DNA of 35,996 nt from Azospirillum sp. RU38E (GCF_900188385.1 NZ_FZOI01000030.1:1-35996); one strand, 5' to 3'; positions 20,001 through 25,023 are shown, numbered from the stretch's first letter. Program-made: numbers and translations. The notes: generated by a model from the letters alone, not told the origin.

Positions 20001-21200
20001 AATTATAGTTATGGACTTTAAATTGAAATTATTGGCAGAGTTTGTGCTTTTGATGATCCATGCATCCTCGCCAACCGCCCCACCGCCATTGCCACCGCTG
20101 TAAGTTGTTAATCCGCCCTTGTTGATGGCTTCCGATGAATCGCTGGCCGCCGAATAGATTGTGTGTCCGCCTGCCGTGCCGTCCGGCTGTCCCGTGAAAA
20201 TGGTAATATTGTCGGAGACATTGGTCGATCCGCCTTCGCCATCGGTTGCGTCCGTACCAAGATCATCAACAGTGCCACTCGCCGGGGTGAACGTCACCGT
20301 GCGTTCGGCCAGCAGCCCTGAATAGGTTGAAAAGGCCAGAGAGTTGGTTTCCAACTGCCCGCTGGCAACCTCCAATGACCAATCGCCCCCGCGGCCAACA
20401 GCACCGGTCAAGTCGTTGGATGCCGCGACGTCAGCGCCACTGGCGTGGGACAGCACGTCGATCAGCGCTCTGCCCTCGCCGGTTGCCACTTGGCAGCCGT
20501 ACAGCAGCAGGTCACCGGTCTCGGTCAATGCGGCGCCAATTTGCGCCAGATCACCCGCGCGGGCTTCCGCCATCGTTGTGTTCAACGTCAGCGTGCCCAG
20601 CTGGACTTGCCCTTCCGAGCCATGGCTCAACACATGAATCGCGTCATAGCCACTCTTGCCCTCAGCCCATGCAGCCATCTGGGCAAGGCCATCCTTGCTG
20701 CCATCCAGCAGCACCACTTCCACCCCGTCCTTCACCCCGTCGCGCAGGGTCTGCCAGTCGGCGACCGAGGTGTCGATGAAGGCAACTTCCTTACGGTCGG
20801 ATGCAGGACTACCACTGATGCTTTCCGCCGTGGCCACCGGGGTGGGGGCAGGGGCCGTTTCGGCGGGGGCGGCGGCGGCAGGGGCGGCTGCGGGGGGCGG
20901 TTCAACCGGATTATGCGCCGTGGCGGCTTTGCTGTCCGCGTCGCGCAGGGCGCTGGCGGCATCGGCAGCGTGATCATGCTGCGGTTCTGTCACCTGCTGT
21001 GCGGCTGACAGAGTCAGGGCGTCGGCGGCGGTGGCCACCGCCGCCGCATCAAACATGATGCGCGGTTCCAGCGACAGTTCCTGACGGCGACGGCGTCCCT
21101 TCTTCGGCGGTTCCGCCGTCGCCTGTACGACGATTTCGGTCCCTTCCTGCTGAGAGATGGTCTTCGTCTTCGACTTGCCGCTGCGAACCTTGCCGGTCAT
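1..21200 (-). CDS. Giant LEPR/DUF4347 autotransporter-associated beta-strand repeat protein (3' end outside window)
   Basis: The frame opens at the ATG at 21200-21198, preceded by a GGGGCGGGG stretch that can act as ribosome binding site, and stays open to the window edge: at least 7,066 codons with no C-terminus seen. The same phase holds at both ends. In order it shows an LEPRIMFDAAA motif (aa 44-54), a Pro/Ala-rich linker (about 99-125), DUF4347 (about 132-290), an AT-rich beta-rich segment (about 300-480), an SbsA-type Ig-like domain (about 484-607), two Calx-beta domains (about 610-838), and then four super-modules of cadherin-like header plus autotransporter-associated beta-strand repeats. 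A seven-bladed propeller interrupts the fourth. There is no Sec signal peptide at the N-terminus. The family suggests a secreted or surface adhesin exported by a type I-like route; that is inference, because the C-terminus is missing. The gene seems to be transcribed alone. Confidence 0.93.
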   Translation of the reverse strand, partial: MTGKVRSGKSKTKTISQQEGTEIVVQATAEPPKKGRRRRQELSLEPRIMFDAAAVATAADALTLSAAQQVTEPQHDHAADAASALRDADSKAATAHNPVEPPPAAAPAAAAPAETAPAPTPVATAESISGSPASDRKEVAFIDTSVADWQTLRDGVKDGVEVVLLDGSKDGLAQMAAWAEGKSGYDAIHVLSHGSEGQVQLGTLTLNTTMAEARAGDLAQIGAALTETGDLLLYGCQVATGEGRALIDVLSHASGADVAASNDLTGAVGRGGDWSLEVASGQLETNSLAFSTYSGLLAERTVTFTPASGTVDDLGTDATDGEGGSTNVSDNITIFTGQPDGTAGGHTIYSAASDSSEAINKGGLTTYSGGNGGGAVGEDAWIIKSTNSANNFNLKSITIINGSGDFTQKYKIVAYNDGVQVGETAEIEQAGAPTYPEMTKVISQASTDLDPAIFGNIDEIRIVSTDSSQLYIGLNSIVLDDPAGSDSTAPTLDGANSTPIDNATNVAVGADIVVDFSENVQFGTSGTITLRNATQGQNAETFDVSTINSGTVTGSNGSTLTISGDKLTLNPSGNLLAGTQYSVRFDAGSIKDTAGNNLAAISDDTSYNFTTTAPTVSLSVNNATVAEAAGTSTITATLSAAASSDTVVTIGRKSTSTATLTDDFTLSSTSITILAGQTTGTATLTAVQDTLDEVDETAIIEITAVSGGGGATENGTAEATVTITDDDAAPTLSIADVTEAEGNGSTHYMTFTVTLSAASSKTVTVNWATADGTALSGEDYANDSGILTFAPGETSKTFDVLIGEDTDVESDETFSINLSGATNATIARATATGTLVNDDINANAPVISGLDGDVSETSGTTSTFIDNFSTLATVSDAQNDWNGAKLVVQRTGGALSTDEFSLSSAYFSAAAGTLTSSPGGVNFATYNTNGNVLTITFNSSATATLIGNVLNGIKYENAKPYGNTPLTITLTDAASNSTSVTTTVNNNTIYIDNATDTTTIDLTDGVSFSEAIAIAAADTTGEQYLMFASNLANQTISLAGNITISENLIFDATLTSGLTLTGSTITFGAGTTQVFYNETGNTLTIASALGGSGGFTKYGEGTLTLSGTQTGSGSMTVGGGTLSVASDANLLSGALTLDASDAVLAVTGATTIDNAITLGSNGATVNAGANVALSGLISGSGGLTKTGAGTLTLGNTGNEAGWSGNITLTEGTLSIAADDALSSGSLLFNGGRLNVTGTTTIDNAVSMGLTNMFNGNGTIDVDVGAALTLSASIISGGGGALEKVGAGTLVLGMTSANQNVAYRVTEGTLALTNPGSALGTFNSLTLNGGTLSLAGGTLGAEIAVDDNSTISVTGDATISGPISGSADLTTAGTAQLTLTGNNSSYGGEINVSAGTLSVASDSNLGSGAITLADGSTLAVTSDTTIDNAVSFTGNGTVSVGTGTRVTLSGNLSGTSGNLTKTGAGTLVLSGTNNTDGTGLSTITATAGTLQISSATNLGTDNVALSGGVIFATGGNTITLTNTFAIEGDGATFNQTGSGHLTLSNQVGGEGRLTKTGGGSLTLSANNDGLGGGVTISNGTLYAAFAQPEHETLGYGGLTLSGGTLVFSNAATFGQSVTFTGDATIETAADVTFSGTVSGTGGLTKTGAGKLTLSNTGNEAVWSGAITLTAGSLSIADDDALSSGTLKFNGGTLAATGNTTIDNAVWVGTTAMTNGNGTINVDTGITLTLSATGMGGGGGLLTKSGAGTLALGMITVNPAIEYDVTSGTLAATTGDIIVGTLTLSGGNLSLAGGTVAANIALSASATITTTGDATISGYFVGGGAASLTKAGTAQLTLSGDNIDLQGAITVSAGTLVAGHANALGSTTGTTTVSGGAKLGVSGGVTVAENIVLDTSNSTGQLLNIAGDNTLSGTIDHSSMGVVNVLAANGTTLTLSGIISGGGSGTGSSYDLHFGDGSNAGTVVLSGANTFKDAVFVQAGTLVLANNLALGDTSQGITEVNGGTVALQGGVTITGENIFDFFGGGISNLGGNNSFTGKIQKLFSTLNVDVATGSTLTVSGQIGDNEGIDVGAAGGLTKTGAGTLVLSGTNLYKGNTTVSAGTLSVSSDAALGASWTQNSNGTLDSNVGGAISLAAGTTLAVTGATTIDNAIAFNGAATITNSGAVTLSGVLSGTGDLTKAGTGTLTLSNTDNEAGWSGAITLSAGSLSIAADDALSQGTLKFDGGTLIATDTTTVDNDVMFIGLGTFNVATGVTLTLSATSLGGSHTVLTKTGAGTLALGMTSANPTVGYVVSSGTLALADGGMISSTLELSGGNLSLAGGTLTGDVFVNASATITTTGDATISGGFYGGAAYTLTKAGTAQLTLSASNLDLEGAITVSAGTLVAGHNNALGGGSGTTTVNSGASLKLADNVTVAEDITLRGTGVGNAGALIGGVSTRVNGEINLLGGTVNVGGAAGTNLTLANTIYSNGNNPFKKVGAGTVTLSGANELESTIDISAGTLVAASANALAGGDDGPGILALSGGTLSVTTDLTFGGSVDIAATGSTINVATGNTLTLSNDISSSNGFTKSGDGTLALTYTSDSFPGTITVAAGTLAARGNLDGGVVVDSGATLNVTGNLTLGGGLSGAGNVTLGSYTLTSSGSTDTTFSGIMSGTGGLTKTGSSTLTLSGQNSFTGAVTLSAGGLTLTNGGYLADGENAVSVASGATLTLDSGIALKSLTGTGSVVVTSNSSSVIGRNNSSDFTFGGALSGSGGLTKEGSGKLTLTGTNTSYSGRLMLFGGAVSIAGSSNIGTGDIWTMGTSTLEITGNATLANVFSLSAASTVSVGSGAAVTLSGAISGIGSLIKDGAGSLTLTGDNSYSGHTTVSAGSLVVGHANALGANISFLDGGTSVNTNAELLLANGITLAEDLTLAGGGVGVVQNGTATASGSITLTGNSQLLPFGSNSSLMLSGIISDGSASFGLMASGDGTVILSGNNTFDGNFTVSTGTVVVAHANALGSTSGTNTVQDGATLKINAGITLSEAVNITGTGVDDQGALVGGDGAEMAGNITLGAGGASVAATSGNTFTISGVISGTDNALSKFDAGTVILSGNNTYNDATIVEAGTLVVANASALGTTDGVTEVRNGATLRVADSVAIAESLVLVGTGVGNAGALVGGEGSSVSGTVTLNANSSIGVTTGSTFTISGLITDDSGSFRLTKVGAGTLELSNATNTFDGGLTISAGTVSAGAVGSLGTGTITLDGGTLSYTGSTATLTNAVTVTANHGTLSNSGNLTISGLLSGGGTLNKTGSGTLTLSNTGNEAAMSGGITVLAGTLTITNDDQLSAGTLTLNGGTLSSSGTHTIDNAIVLDDDNGTISLTDTLTLSGVISGTGMLAKVALGTLVLTGNNTYSGGTTIRRGTVQIAGANSLGTGTVTLEDGHADASTTLSTAASSAFTLTNNIVISDNTGDPTPSSISVDGTGTLTISGVISGAGTVQKLGTGTLVLNGSNTLTGDVMASAGTLQISDNLNLGFGGLVLNGGTLGVTSATTLTKDIAIAADSTINTAGTLTLSGVISGAGNLTKTGSSALTLSGNNTYTGTTTLSSGVIIALHSNALGTSAGGTTVANGTTLRLGNGITIADDLTLSGIGVNSGFGALKVNEGNASATVTGNITLAANTDIGAYVGTDTLTITGNISGNFALNKVGAGTVVLGGTNSYTTTTLSSGTLSVGADANLGSGQITLASGTTLLLTGTTATIDNAVSFTGAATISVATSGAATLSGGFSSTNSAVTKAGAGTLTLNTSGASLGSSLAVNAGTLLINDNSFGVTAGTTVASGATLGGNNTISGILTVNSGGTLSPGNSPGIITASNAVTLSSGSTFAVEIAGAGTTAGTDYDQLQASGSVDITGATLSLSITGTPTANTTYRIIDKASSGTITGTFAGLAEGDTFTSGGGTFTITYAGGDGNDVEIQYLGSVPTLTNLDGDTVALDSANPVRLDSGTALVATDATLDALNNGEGNWSGVTLSVQRFTNGVVDATANDVFAFDTVGADFVLDGTTLRTTGGQAFATISNSGGVLTVTFNSAQTPATTALVQQVAQRITYSNATPYGDVTLRVTSSNGSLSSTADVTVTSDLIYVDRTSDDADGDAADGFSLREALALGVTRTGADTIKVLLADNQTITLGSGVTAGAGDTLDLDGANGLTIAGSTLTLGGTLSISNGTSDTATISSVIAGGNKGLTKTGDGTLILSGNNTRTGATTISAGTLTVSGGSAIANTSAVSVSADATLAISNDVTIGTLTGAGNVTLGSSTLTVDTTAASGTFSGIISGAGALVKSGANIFTLSGANTYTGATTVSSGTLAVANNSALGGTNTSTTITGGASLTVADGITLAENLSVSGNGVGSGGSIIGNGTATISGTVTLEASSRFNVASGGNLTISGVISGDYTLYKGSAGTLTLTGDNNAWSGDFSTAAGGGTVIVGHNNALGDTTGTTTILNNTALALADGVTVAENITIRGTGISSTGALRVDSGSATLSGTVTMSGASRIDVGTGASLTLSGAIGGDYSLTKAGNGTLTLGGVSTYTGSTSVTGGTLLVTGSLGNTSAVSLQTGTTLGGTGSIFAANSTNQVTIGSNATLAPGVAGTDNGVGTLTINGNLQIQNQATLAVDIAGATAGTGYDQVVVNGTVDVTGGLISATHSYAAGSLAQYVIISNDDATPTIDAITGTFTGIAEAGTITASGNGTVLTASYTGPGGTGNNFTLTAPFKNAPVITNLSGDSVAWAGVAGTIGLDASNNLTVSDVENDLAGNWNAATLTVQRKDNALASDLFGFSLDGSGITIDGTDLIANSQTIGSYTNSNGVLTINFNANATTALVQEVTRGITYRNDTPTGDTIIRFSLSDGSGESTTADVTVTSDTIYVTNTTDTSTIDVTDGISFSEAVAIAAADSTGTQTLVLAGSFANTTLTLAGNLALDESLIVDTDAASGATIAGSTLTIGSGYTLTVTNSTSDTATISSVIAGSGNLTKTGAGTLTLSGTNTLTGALSITGGTLAVGGSSISTTSGLTLDGGTLAGTTDIGYSKTISLGSSGGTIDMSSGGATLSGVISGDGKLTVSSTNASKVLTLSGTNTHTGGTTLNNGIFQFNTDSAAGTGTLTINGGKIRAGLAARTLTNAVVLGGNMTLAGSYALTLSGAVDLGGADRTIDNGLNVDLTFSGAISNGSLTIGGTSGTGAVILSGTNTYTNTTISGGNTSTNSNILSVASADNLGTGTITVNGAGAVLKITSASTFAKDIAIGSSGGRLDTSAAVTLSGIVSGTGALTKAGAGTLTLSGTNTHSGAVTVSAGTLALSGGSSIADSSAVTVDSGATLSLTGGAETIGSLSGAGSVSLSYGLTVGGANTSTTFSGVISSTNTSGITKVGTGTLTLTGTNTYTGSTSVSAGGLTLNAGEGALADTSAVTVAADATLTVTANDTIGSLAGAGTVALGGSLLTFGGDDTSTTFSGTITGATGGSIKKLGTGTFTLSGTNSYVGGTDLAAGTIVAGTVGALGSGGISFSAGTTLDLAASGTFANYIDLAANATITVGTGIGATLSNTVDGSGNLTKTGAGTLTLSGTNSYTGTTTVSAGTLNVTEALNGSGAVGVDSGATLAGTGSITGAVTVNSGGTLAPGLADTNNGVGTLTLNGGLTIASGGTLAVDIAGATAGTGYDQVVVNGTVDVTNAVISATLSYTPTFDAKFHLISNDGSDPIVGTFTSLAEGDRLTPTGNSGVEFTAHYAATDAGETTGGNEFMLSVFEAAPSLGIDAGALTYAGVLKDGVAGVDGLDGATTVTVSADGKNVYVTGQIDKSLVVFNRDTTTGVLTYSTVFKDGINSVDGLDGAQSVVVSADGKNVYVASSTDKSLAVFNRDTSTGALTYSTVLKDGINNVDGLDGAQSVTISADGKNVYVAGFNDSAVAVFTRDTSTGALTYASVLQNNVNNVAGLSGAYSVTVSPDDKHVYVASYFFDGIAVFSRDASTGALTFATTIKNGLNNVIGLDGAQSITVSPDGKNVYVASSVSSALAVFSRDSNTGALTYVTALVDGQNGVDGLNEARSVTMSADGLSVYVAGSRDNALAAFTRNPSTGALTFAGMITNGGSSSVDGLIGANSVAVSADGKNVYVASFFNDALVSFNRETASNVRTVTLADAANGLANPGGSLVTDIEGNWSGGTLTIERVTSGGAADGNANDLFSFLSGLSVTGGSITKGADSSGTISDGTTVFATWAYTSASGRLVVTFDSAATTAQVQTLVRNIGYSNDTPYGDATIRLTLTDRVATNTAIGTVTVTSNTIYVDDNSDDSDGDAVDGFSLREALARGAAQSGADTIKVVLTGNTTITLGSAATAGSGDTLDLDGASGLTIDGSTITLAGTLTVTNSTSDTATISSVIIGSGNLTKAGAGTLTLSATNSYSGTTSVTGGTLSVSSDGNLGAGGLTLGTGATLSITGTSTIDNAIALSGAATISNSAAVTLSGALSGGAQTLTKSGSGTLTLSNTSNRTGLTGGATVLGGALAVSAGNALMAGTITLDGGGLTTLTTATISNDIALESNGGTLTNTTGGTGTFSGIISGSGALKVTGASTLALSGNNTFTGGTTLDITNGWVAVGSNTAFGTGSVTVTNGALSFSNDQTLTNNFILDKSSTTIDVSSTKTVTLSGVISETASTHALNLTGSGGTLTLSGSNTFTGNTYIGSGATLRLSGGSAITDTTEISNGGTLVLDGDETIGGLWSGGGTNLNGHTLTINNAVNDYTYSGAISGSGALVKAGDARLTLSGTNSGASATITVQGGTLSVADDAKLTGGDVTLDGGTLLVSSAATIDNNIILSSASTITNDYAVTLSGIISGSGDLTKDGGDTLTLSGANTYTGTTTLRDGILSVAGDDNLGTGTLTLNGGTLTVTGTSVTIDNAITLGLNHGTVSNANSITLSGIISGDGDLTKTGTGALTLSGANTGTGTMTVSAGSLSVGGDDNLLGGSLTLNGGTLTVTGSSVTIDNAISLGLNHGTVSNANALTLSGVISGSGNFTKSGLGTLTLSGTNSYTGTSSFAGGTVNVSADSNLG
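1955..2750 (-). other. Super-module 4 header (type B)
   Basis: The header contains NWSGGTLTIERVTSGGAA, ATTAQVQTLVRNIGYSNDTP, NTIYVDDNSDDSDGDAVDGF and SLREALARGAAQSGADTIKV. DNA at about 2050-2310 closely matches about 8600-8860 in super-module 2, so the type B headers are paralogous. Confidence 0.75.
2755..3870 (-). other. Seven-bladed beta-propeller inserted in super-module 4
   Basis: Seven tandem units of about 53 residues (about 160 bp) each carry a core such as VSADGKNVYVASSTDKSLAV followed by F-RDTSTGALTY. The conserved DGKNVYV cores lie near 3780, 3620, 3460, 3300, 3140, 2980 and 2820. This is the YVTN/lactonase-type propeller pattern (about aa 5777-6149). Seven blades would close one complete propeller. 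It sits after the cap of super-module 3 and before the cadherin-like part of super-module 4. Its ligand is unknown. Confidence 0.85.
4140..6300 (-). repeat. Array of about 7 beta-strand repeats (super-module 3)
   Basis: Repeat cores lie near 6168, 5895, 5560, 5283, 4993, 4703 and 4441. The end cap again contains AGATAGTGYDQVVVNGTVDV (about 4185-4120), nearly identical to the cap of super-module 2. Confidence 0.8.
6165..7190 (-). other. Super-module 3 header (type A)
   Basis: The unit contains YVIISNDDATPTIDAITGTF, then NWNAATLTVQRKDNALASD, ITYRNDTPTGDTIIRFSL, TIYVTNTTDTSTIDVTDGI and SFSEAVAIAAADSTGTQ. It parallels the header of super-module 1 nearly residue by residue in the last part. Confidence 0.75.
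7270..8640 (-). repeat. Short array of about 4 beta-strand repeats (super-module 2)
   Basis: Repeat cores (GAGTLTLSG-like) appear around 8518, 8236, 7890 and 7540. The array closes with a cap containing AGATAGTGYDQVVVNGTVDV at about 7265-7200. It is much shorter than the first array. Confidence 0.8.
8515..9480 (-). other. Super-module 2 header (type B)
   Basis: After the first cap, a segment with TYRIIDKASSGTITGTFAGL leads to a cadherin-like unit (GVTLSVQRFTNGVVDA ... QQVAQRITYSNATPYGDVTL) and then to LIYVDRTSDDADGDAADGF with SLREALALG. The SLREA element resembles the header of super-module 4 closely and differs from modules 1 and 3. Confidence 0.75.
9560..17990 (-). repeat. Array of about 28 autotransporter-associated beta-strand repeats (super-module 1)
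   Basis: Units of roughly 260-360 bp repeat a core of the form LSG-ISGSG-LTK-GAGTLTLSG-N-Y-GxT-V-xGTL. The family (PATR) forms right-handed beta-helix stalks in surface proteins. The array ends in a cap containing AGTDYDQLQASGSVDI at about 9600-9540, a motif usual at the end of such helices. Longer sub-repeats inside the array (about 14030, 15600 and 17050) are much more alike than the average units. Confidence 0.88.
15734..15744 (-). repeat. Poly-G tract (11) in the giant gene
   Basis: The plus strand carries eleven consecutive C, so the coding strand has G11, reading V-G-G-G-A in frame at about aa 1820. The paralogous sub-repeat at about 14156-14162 has only seven C. Such a tract is prone to slipped-strand changes; a change of one base would truncate the protein after about 1,820 residues. 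Confidence 0.9.
17870..18640 (-). other. Super-module 1 header (type A)
   Basis: A cadherin-like unit containing DWNGAKLVVQRTGGA, ITFNSSATATLIGNVLNGI and YGNTPLTITLTDAA is followed by NTIYIDNATD, a helical SFSEAIAIAAADTTGEQ segment and the first beta-strand repeat. The header of super-module 3 is very similar (type A), while modules 2 and 4 share a different type (B). Confidence 0.75.
18690..19750 (-). other. SbsA-type Ig-like domain followed by two Calx-beta domains
   Basis: The first domain (19750-19380) has the bacterial Ig-like Big_5 pattern: APTLDGANSTPIDNATNVAV, then VDFSENVQFGTSGTITL and a YNF end. Two Calx-beta units follow. Unit 1 (19370-19030) runs from VSLSVNNATVAEAAGTS to TVTITDDD. 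Unit 2 (19025-18690) has the classical VNWATADGTA, GILTFAPGETSKTFDVLI and DETFSINL motifs. Calx-beta domains usually bind calcium and act as extracellular spacers. A run of ten coding-strand Gs lies near the end of unit 1. Confidence 0.85.
19070..19079 (-). repeat. Poly-G tract (10) in the giant gene
   Basis: Ten consecutive C on the plus strand (G10 in the coding strand) encode Gly residues of S-G-G-G-G-A-T-E-N near aa 708, at the end of the first Calx-beta domain. The tract is in frame in this sequence. Slippage would stop translation before any beta-strand repeat is made. Confidence 0.9.
19760..20310 (-). other. AT-richer beta-rich segment between DUF4347 and the Ig-like domain
   Basis: About aa 298-480 of the giant protein. 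Codons here are clearly richer in A and T than the rest of the gene (AAA, AAT, ATA, TTA and TAT are frequent around 19800-20110). The peptide has a beta-sandwich look with many Gly, Ser, Asn and aromatic residues. I do not recognise a named domain. The composition suggests that this segment has a different origin from its flanks. Confidence 0.55.
20330..20807 (-). other. DUF4347 domain with His/Cys pair
   Basis: About aa 132-290. The strand-rich pattern includes VAFIDTSVADW, IHVLSHGSEG and LLYGCQVATGEG, followed by a GGDWSLEVASGQL end. His193 in the SHG motif and Cys236 in the YGC motif (codon at 20493-20495) occupy positions that resemble the catalytic dyad of clan CD cysteine peptidases (caspase, gingipain, CHAT). 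The DUF4347 assignment is recognition of a known family. Peptidase activity is inference only. Confidence 0.8.
21039..21072 (-). other. LEPR-type N-terminal motif of the giant protein
   Basis: The coding strand reads LEPRIMFDAAA at aa 44-54, preceded by a basic stretch KKGRRRR (aa 33-39). The LEPR/LEER..FDAA motif is typical of the N-terminus of very large secreted proteins of Gram-negative bacteria that carry DUF4347, Calx-beta or cadherin repeats. Its role is unknown; it may be an export or retention signal. No hydrophobic signal-peptide core is visible before or after it. Confidence 0.8.
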
Positions 21201-21548
21201 TCCCCGCCCCTTACTCGCCCAAAATTGCGAAAATCCGTCACCCCCAAAAAGGGAAGGCGGAAGTTAAACTGTGTGCGTGCTGACATTAACAGCAACTGTA
21301 AATGCGTTAACACACACCTATCATTTCTAAAAAATATCGCTAACCCCGTCACAAGACCAGTCAGTTTTTTTTATTTTTATAGTCTTGCCTGTCGTGGGAG
21401 TTGCGCATGGACCTCGCCAGAGGTGCACGCTTTCATGATTCCCGCTGGTTTTGACCGATATATGGTTGTCCTGCTGGCGGAAGTGCCGTGGCGGGCAGGG
21501 CAGCATGGTTAAGGAGAGGTCTCAGCTGTTTCCCAGCCGGCTTAGGCT
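21201..21548. promoter_or_regulatory. Upstream region of the giant gene, AT-rich, no gene
   Basis: No credible gene is seen here. The part at 21240-21390 is much richer in A and T than its surroundings, with a T-run near 21366 and small dyads (ACAG-CAA-CTGT near 21290, GTTAAC near 21306). It probably holds the promoter of the giant gene, but I cannot place -35 and -10 boxes with confidence. Confidence 0.45.
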
Positions 21549-21711
21549 TATACCAACCCGCCGAAAGGTTGACCTTTAGGCGTGTTGGAGGCCAGCGACT
21601 GCCGGCTCAGCACCTCATGGCGCGCAAGCCAAGGCGGCGGATGCCGCCGCCCGGCGCATGAGGGAACGCAAAATCTCCCTGGATCGGTCACGGTCAAGGG
21701 AGATTGGTACC
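21549..21711. repeat. Dispersed structured repeat, copy 1
   Basis: This intergenic element of about 160 bp has a close relative at 27531-27689. It folds into several hairpins. The first pairs CCAAC/GTTGG, CGCC/GGCG and AAAGG/CCTTT. A later one is GGCGGC-GGAT-GCCGCC. The last has ATCTCCCT/AGGGAGAT arms closing on GATCG-GTCA-CGGTC. The ends carry TACCAA and TTGGTA. It lies between oxyR and the giant gene. I do not recognise a named family. It could be a palindromic repeat, a small non-autonomous element or a structured RNA. Confidence 0.75.
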
Positions 21712-21757
21712 AGGCTGAAGTGAAGAGGGAAATCAACCGGCGTTGAAATGACCAAGC

Positions 21758-22696
21758 TCAGGCGCCGGAGCCCGTTCGCAAAAATCCCGCCGCACACTGG
21801 CGCATGTCTTCACCGATGCGGCGGACGATGCCGCCCACGGCCTGCAGCTCCCCCACCAGCGGATGGCTGCGCCGCCAGATCATGCCGATGGTGCGGCTGG
21901 GGCGGGGGGAGGGGAGGCGGGCGAGCGCGATGCGGGCGGAACGGGTTTCCACCCCCAGCGCCATTTCCGGCACCAGGGTGATGCCGATCCCGGCCCCCAC
22001 CATCTGCACCAGGGTGGAGAGCGAACTGCCCTCCATCATGTTATGCGGGGCTTCGGCGGCCGACAATTTGCAGAAGGCCAGCGCCTGCTCCCGGAAGCAA
22101 TGGCCTTCTTCCAGCAGCAGCAGGCGCATTTGCCACAGCTTGTCGGCCGCCGGCACGGGCTTGCCCGCGTCGGCCGGCGGGCGCACCAGCACGAATTCCT
22201 CCTCAAACAGGGGCATTTCGTGCAGGGAGGCTTCGGAGACCGGCAGGGCGACGATGGCCGCATCCAGCCGCCCATCCATGATATCTTCCAGCAGCTTCTG
22301 GGTAATCGCCTCCCGCGGGCGCAAATCCAGCCCCGGATAGGTCTGCGCCAGTTCCGCCACCAGGGCCGGCAGCAGATAGGGGGCGACCGTGGGGATCGCA
22401 CCCAGCCGCAATTGCCCCATGAAGGGTGCGCGGGCGGCCCGGATCAGATCTTCCAGCCCATCCACGCTGCGCAAAATCTCATGCACCTGGGTGGCGAAGG
22501 CCTCCCCTAAAGCTGTCAGGCGGATTTGCCGGGGCGTGCGCTCCACCAGGGGCGCGCCCACCAGATCCTCCATCTCCTTGATCTGCACCGACAGGGCGGG
22601 CTGGGAAATGGCGCATTCCTCCGCCGCCCGCCCGAAATGCCCAAGCCGGGCCAGCGCATCGAAATAACGCAGATGCTTCATGGAAAACGGGATCAT
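21758..22696 (-). CDS. oxyR: Hydrogen-peroxide-sensing LysR-type regulator OxyR
   Basis: 312 residues with an N-terminal winged helix-turn-helix (FGRAAEECAISQPALSVQIK, aa 21-40) and a LysR substrate-binding domain. Cys200 and Cys209 in EEGHCFREQALAFCK match the redox pair of OxyR, including the nine-residue spacing of E. coli Cys199/Cys208. Peroxide oxidises this pair in the family and turns on defence genes. The gene is divergent from katG, its classical target, with 130 bp between. Neither the first ATG (22696) nor an internal ATG at 22681 (MKHLRYFDALA) has a clear ribosome binding site. The internal start is possible because an operator-like dyad overlaps the first ATG. Confidence 0.92.
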   Translation of the reverse strand: MIPFSMKHLRYFDALARLGHFGRAAEECAISQPALSVQIKEMEDLVGAPLVERTPRQIRLTALGEAFATQVHEILRSVDGLEDLIRAARAPFMGQLRLGAIPTVAPYLLPALVAELAQTYPGLDLRPREAITQKLLEDIMDGRLDAAIVALPVSEASLHEMPLFEEEFVLVRPPADAGKPVPAADKLWQMRLLLLEEGHCFREQALAFCKLSAAEAPHNMMEGSSLSTLVQMVGAGIGITLVPEMALGVETRSARIALARLPSPRPSRTIGMIWRRSHPLVGELQAVGGIVRRIGEDMRQCAAGFLRTGSGA

Positions 22697-22737
22697 AAGG
22701 TTAGCCTATCACGCCTTTAAGGTAATGCAATTATACC
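22695..22737. promoter_or_regulatory. Putative OxyR binding region between oxyR and katG
   Basis: Two imperfect dyads lie between the divergent genes: ATAAGGTTAGCCTAT (22695-22709, a LysR-type T-N11-A site with ATA..TAT ends) and GGTA-N9-TACC (22721-22737). Their spacing suits a LysR-type tetramer. The first dyad overlaps the listed oxyR start, which fits autoregulation. The assignment to OxyR rests on position and motif form. Confidence 0.55.
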
Positions 22738-22754
22738 GCAATCGCCGACCCTGA

Positions 22755-25007
<2,253 letters not shown>

Positions 25008-25023
25008 TGCGTTGAATCATCAT

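Noticed and set aside
1-21200. The regular repeats as a CRISPR array or satellite
   Set aside because: The unit length (about 260-360 bp), codon phase and beta-repeat peptide pattern show protein-coding repeats.
21225-21512. Plus-strand frame of 95 codons before the repeat element
   Set aside because: It starts at a TTG without a ribosome binding site, crosses the AT-rich promoter region and has no family likeness.
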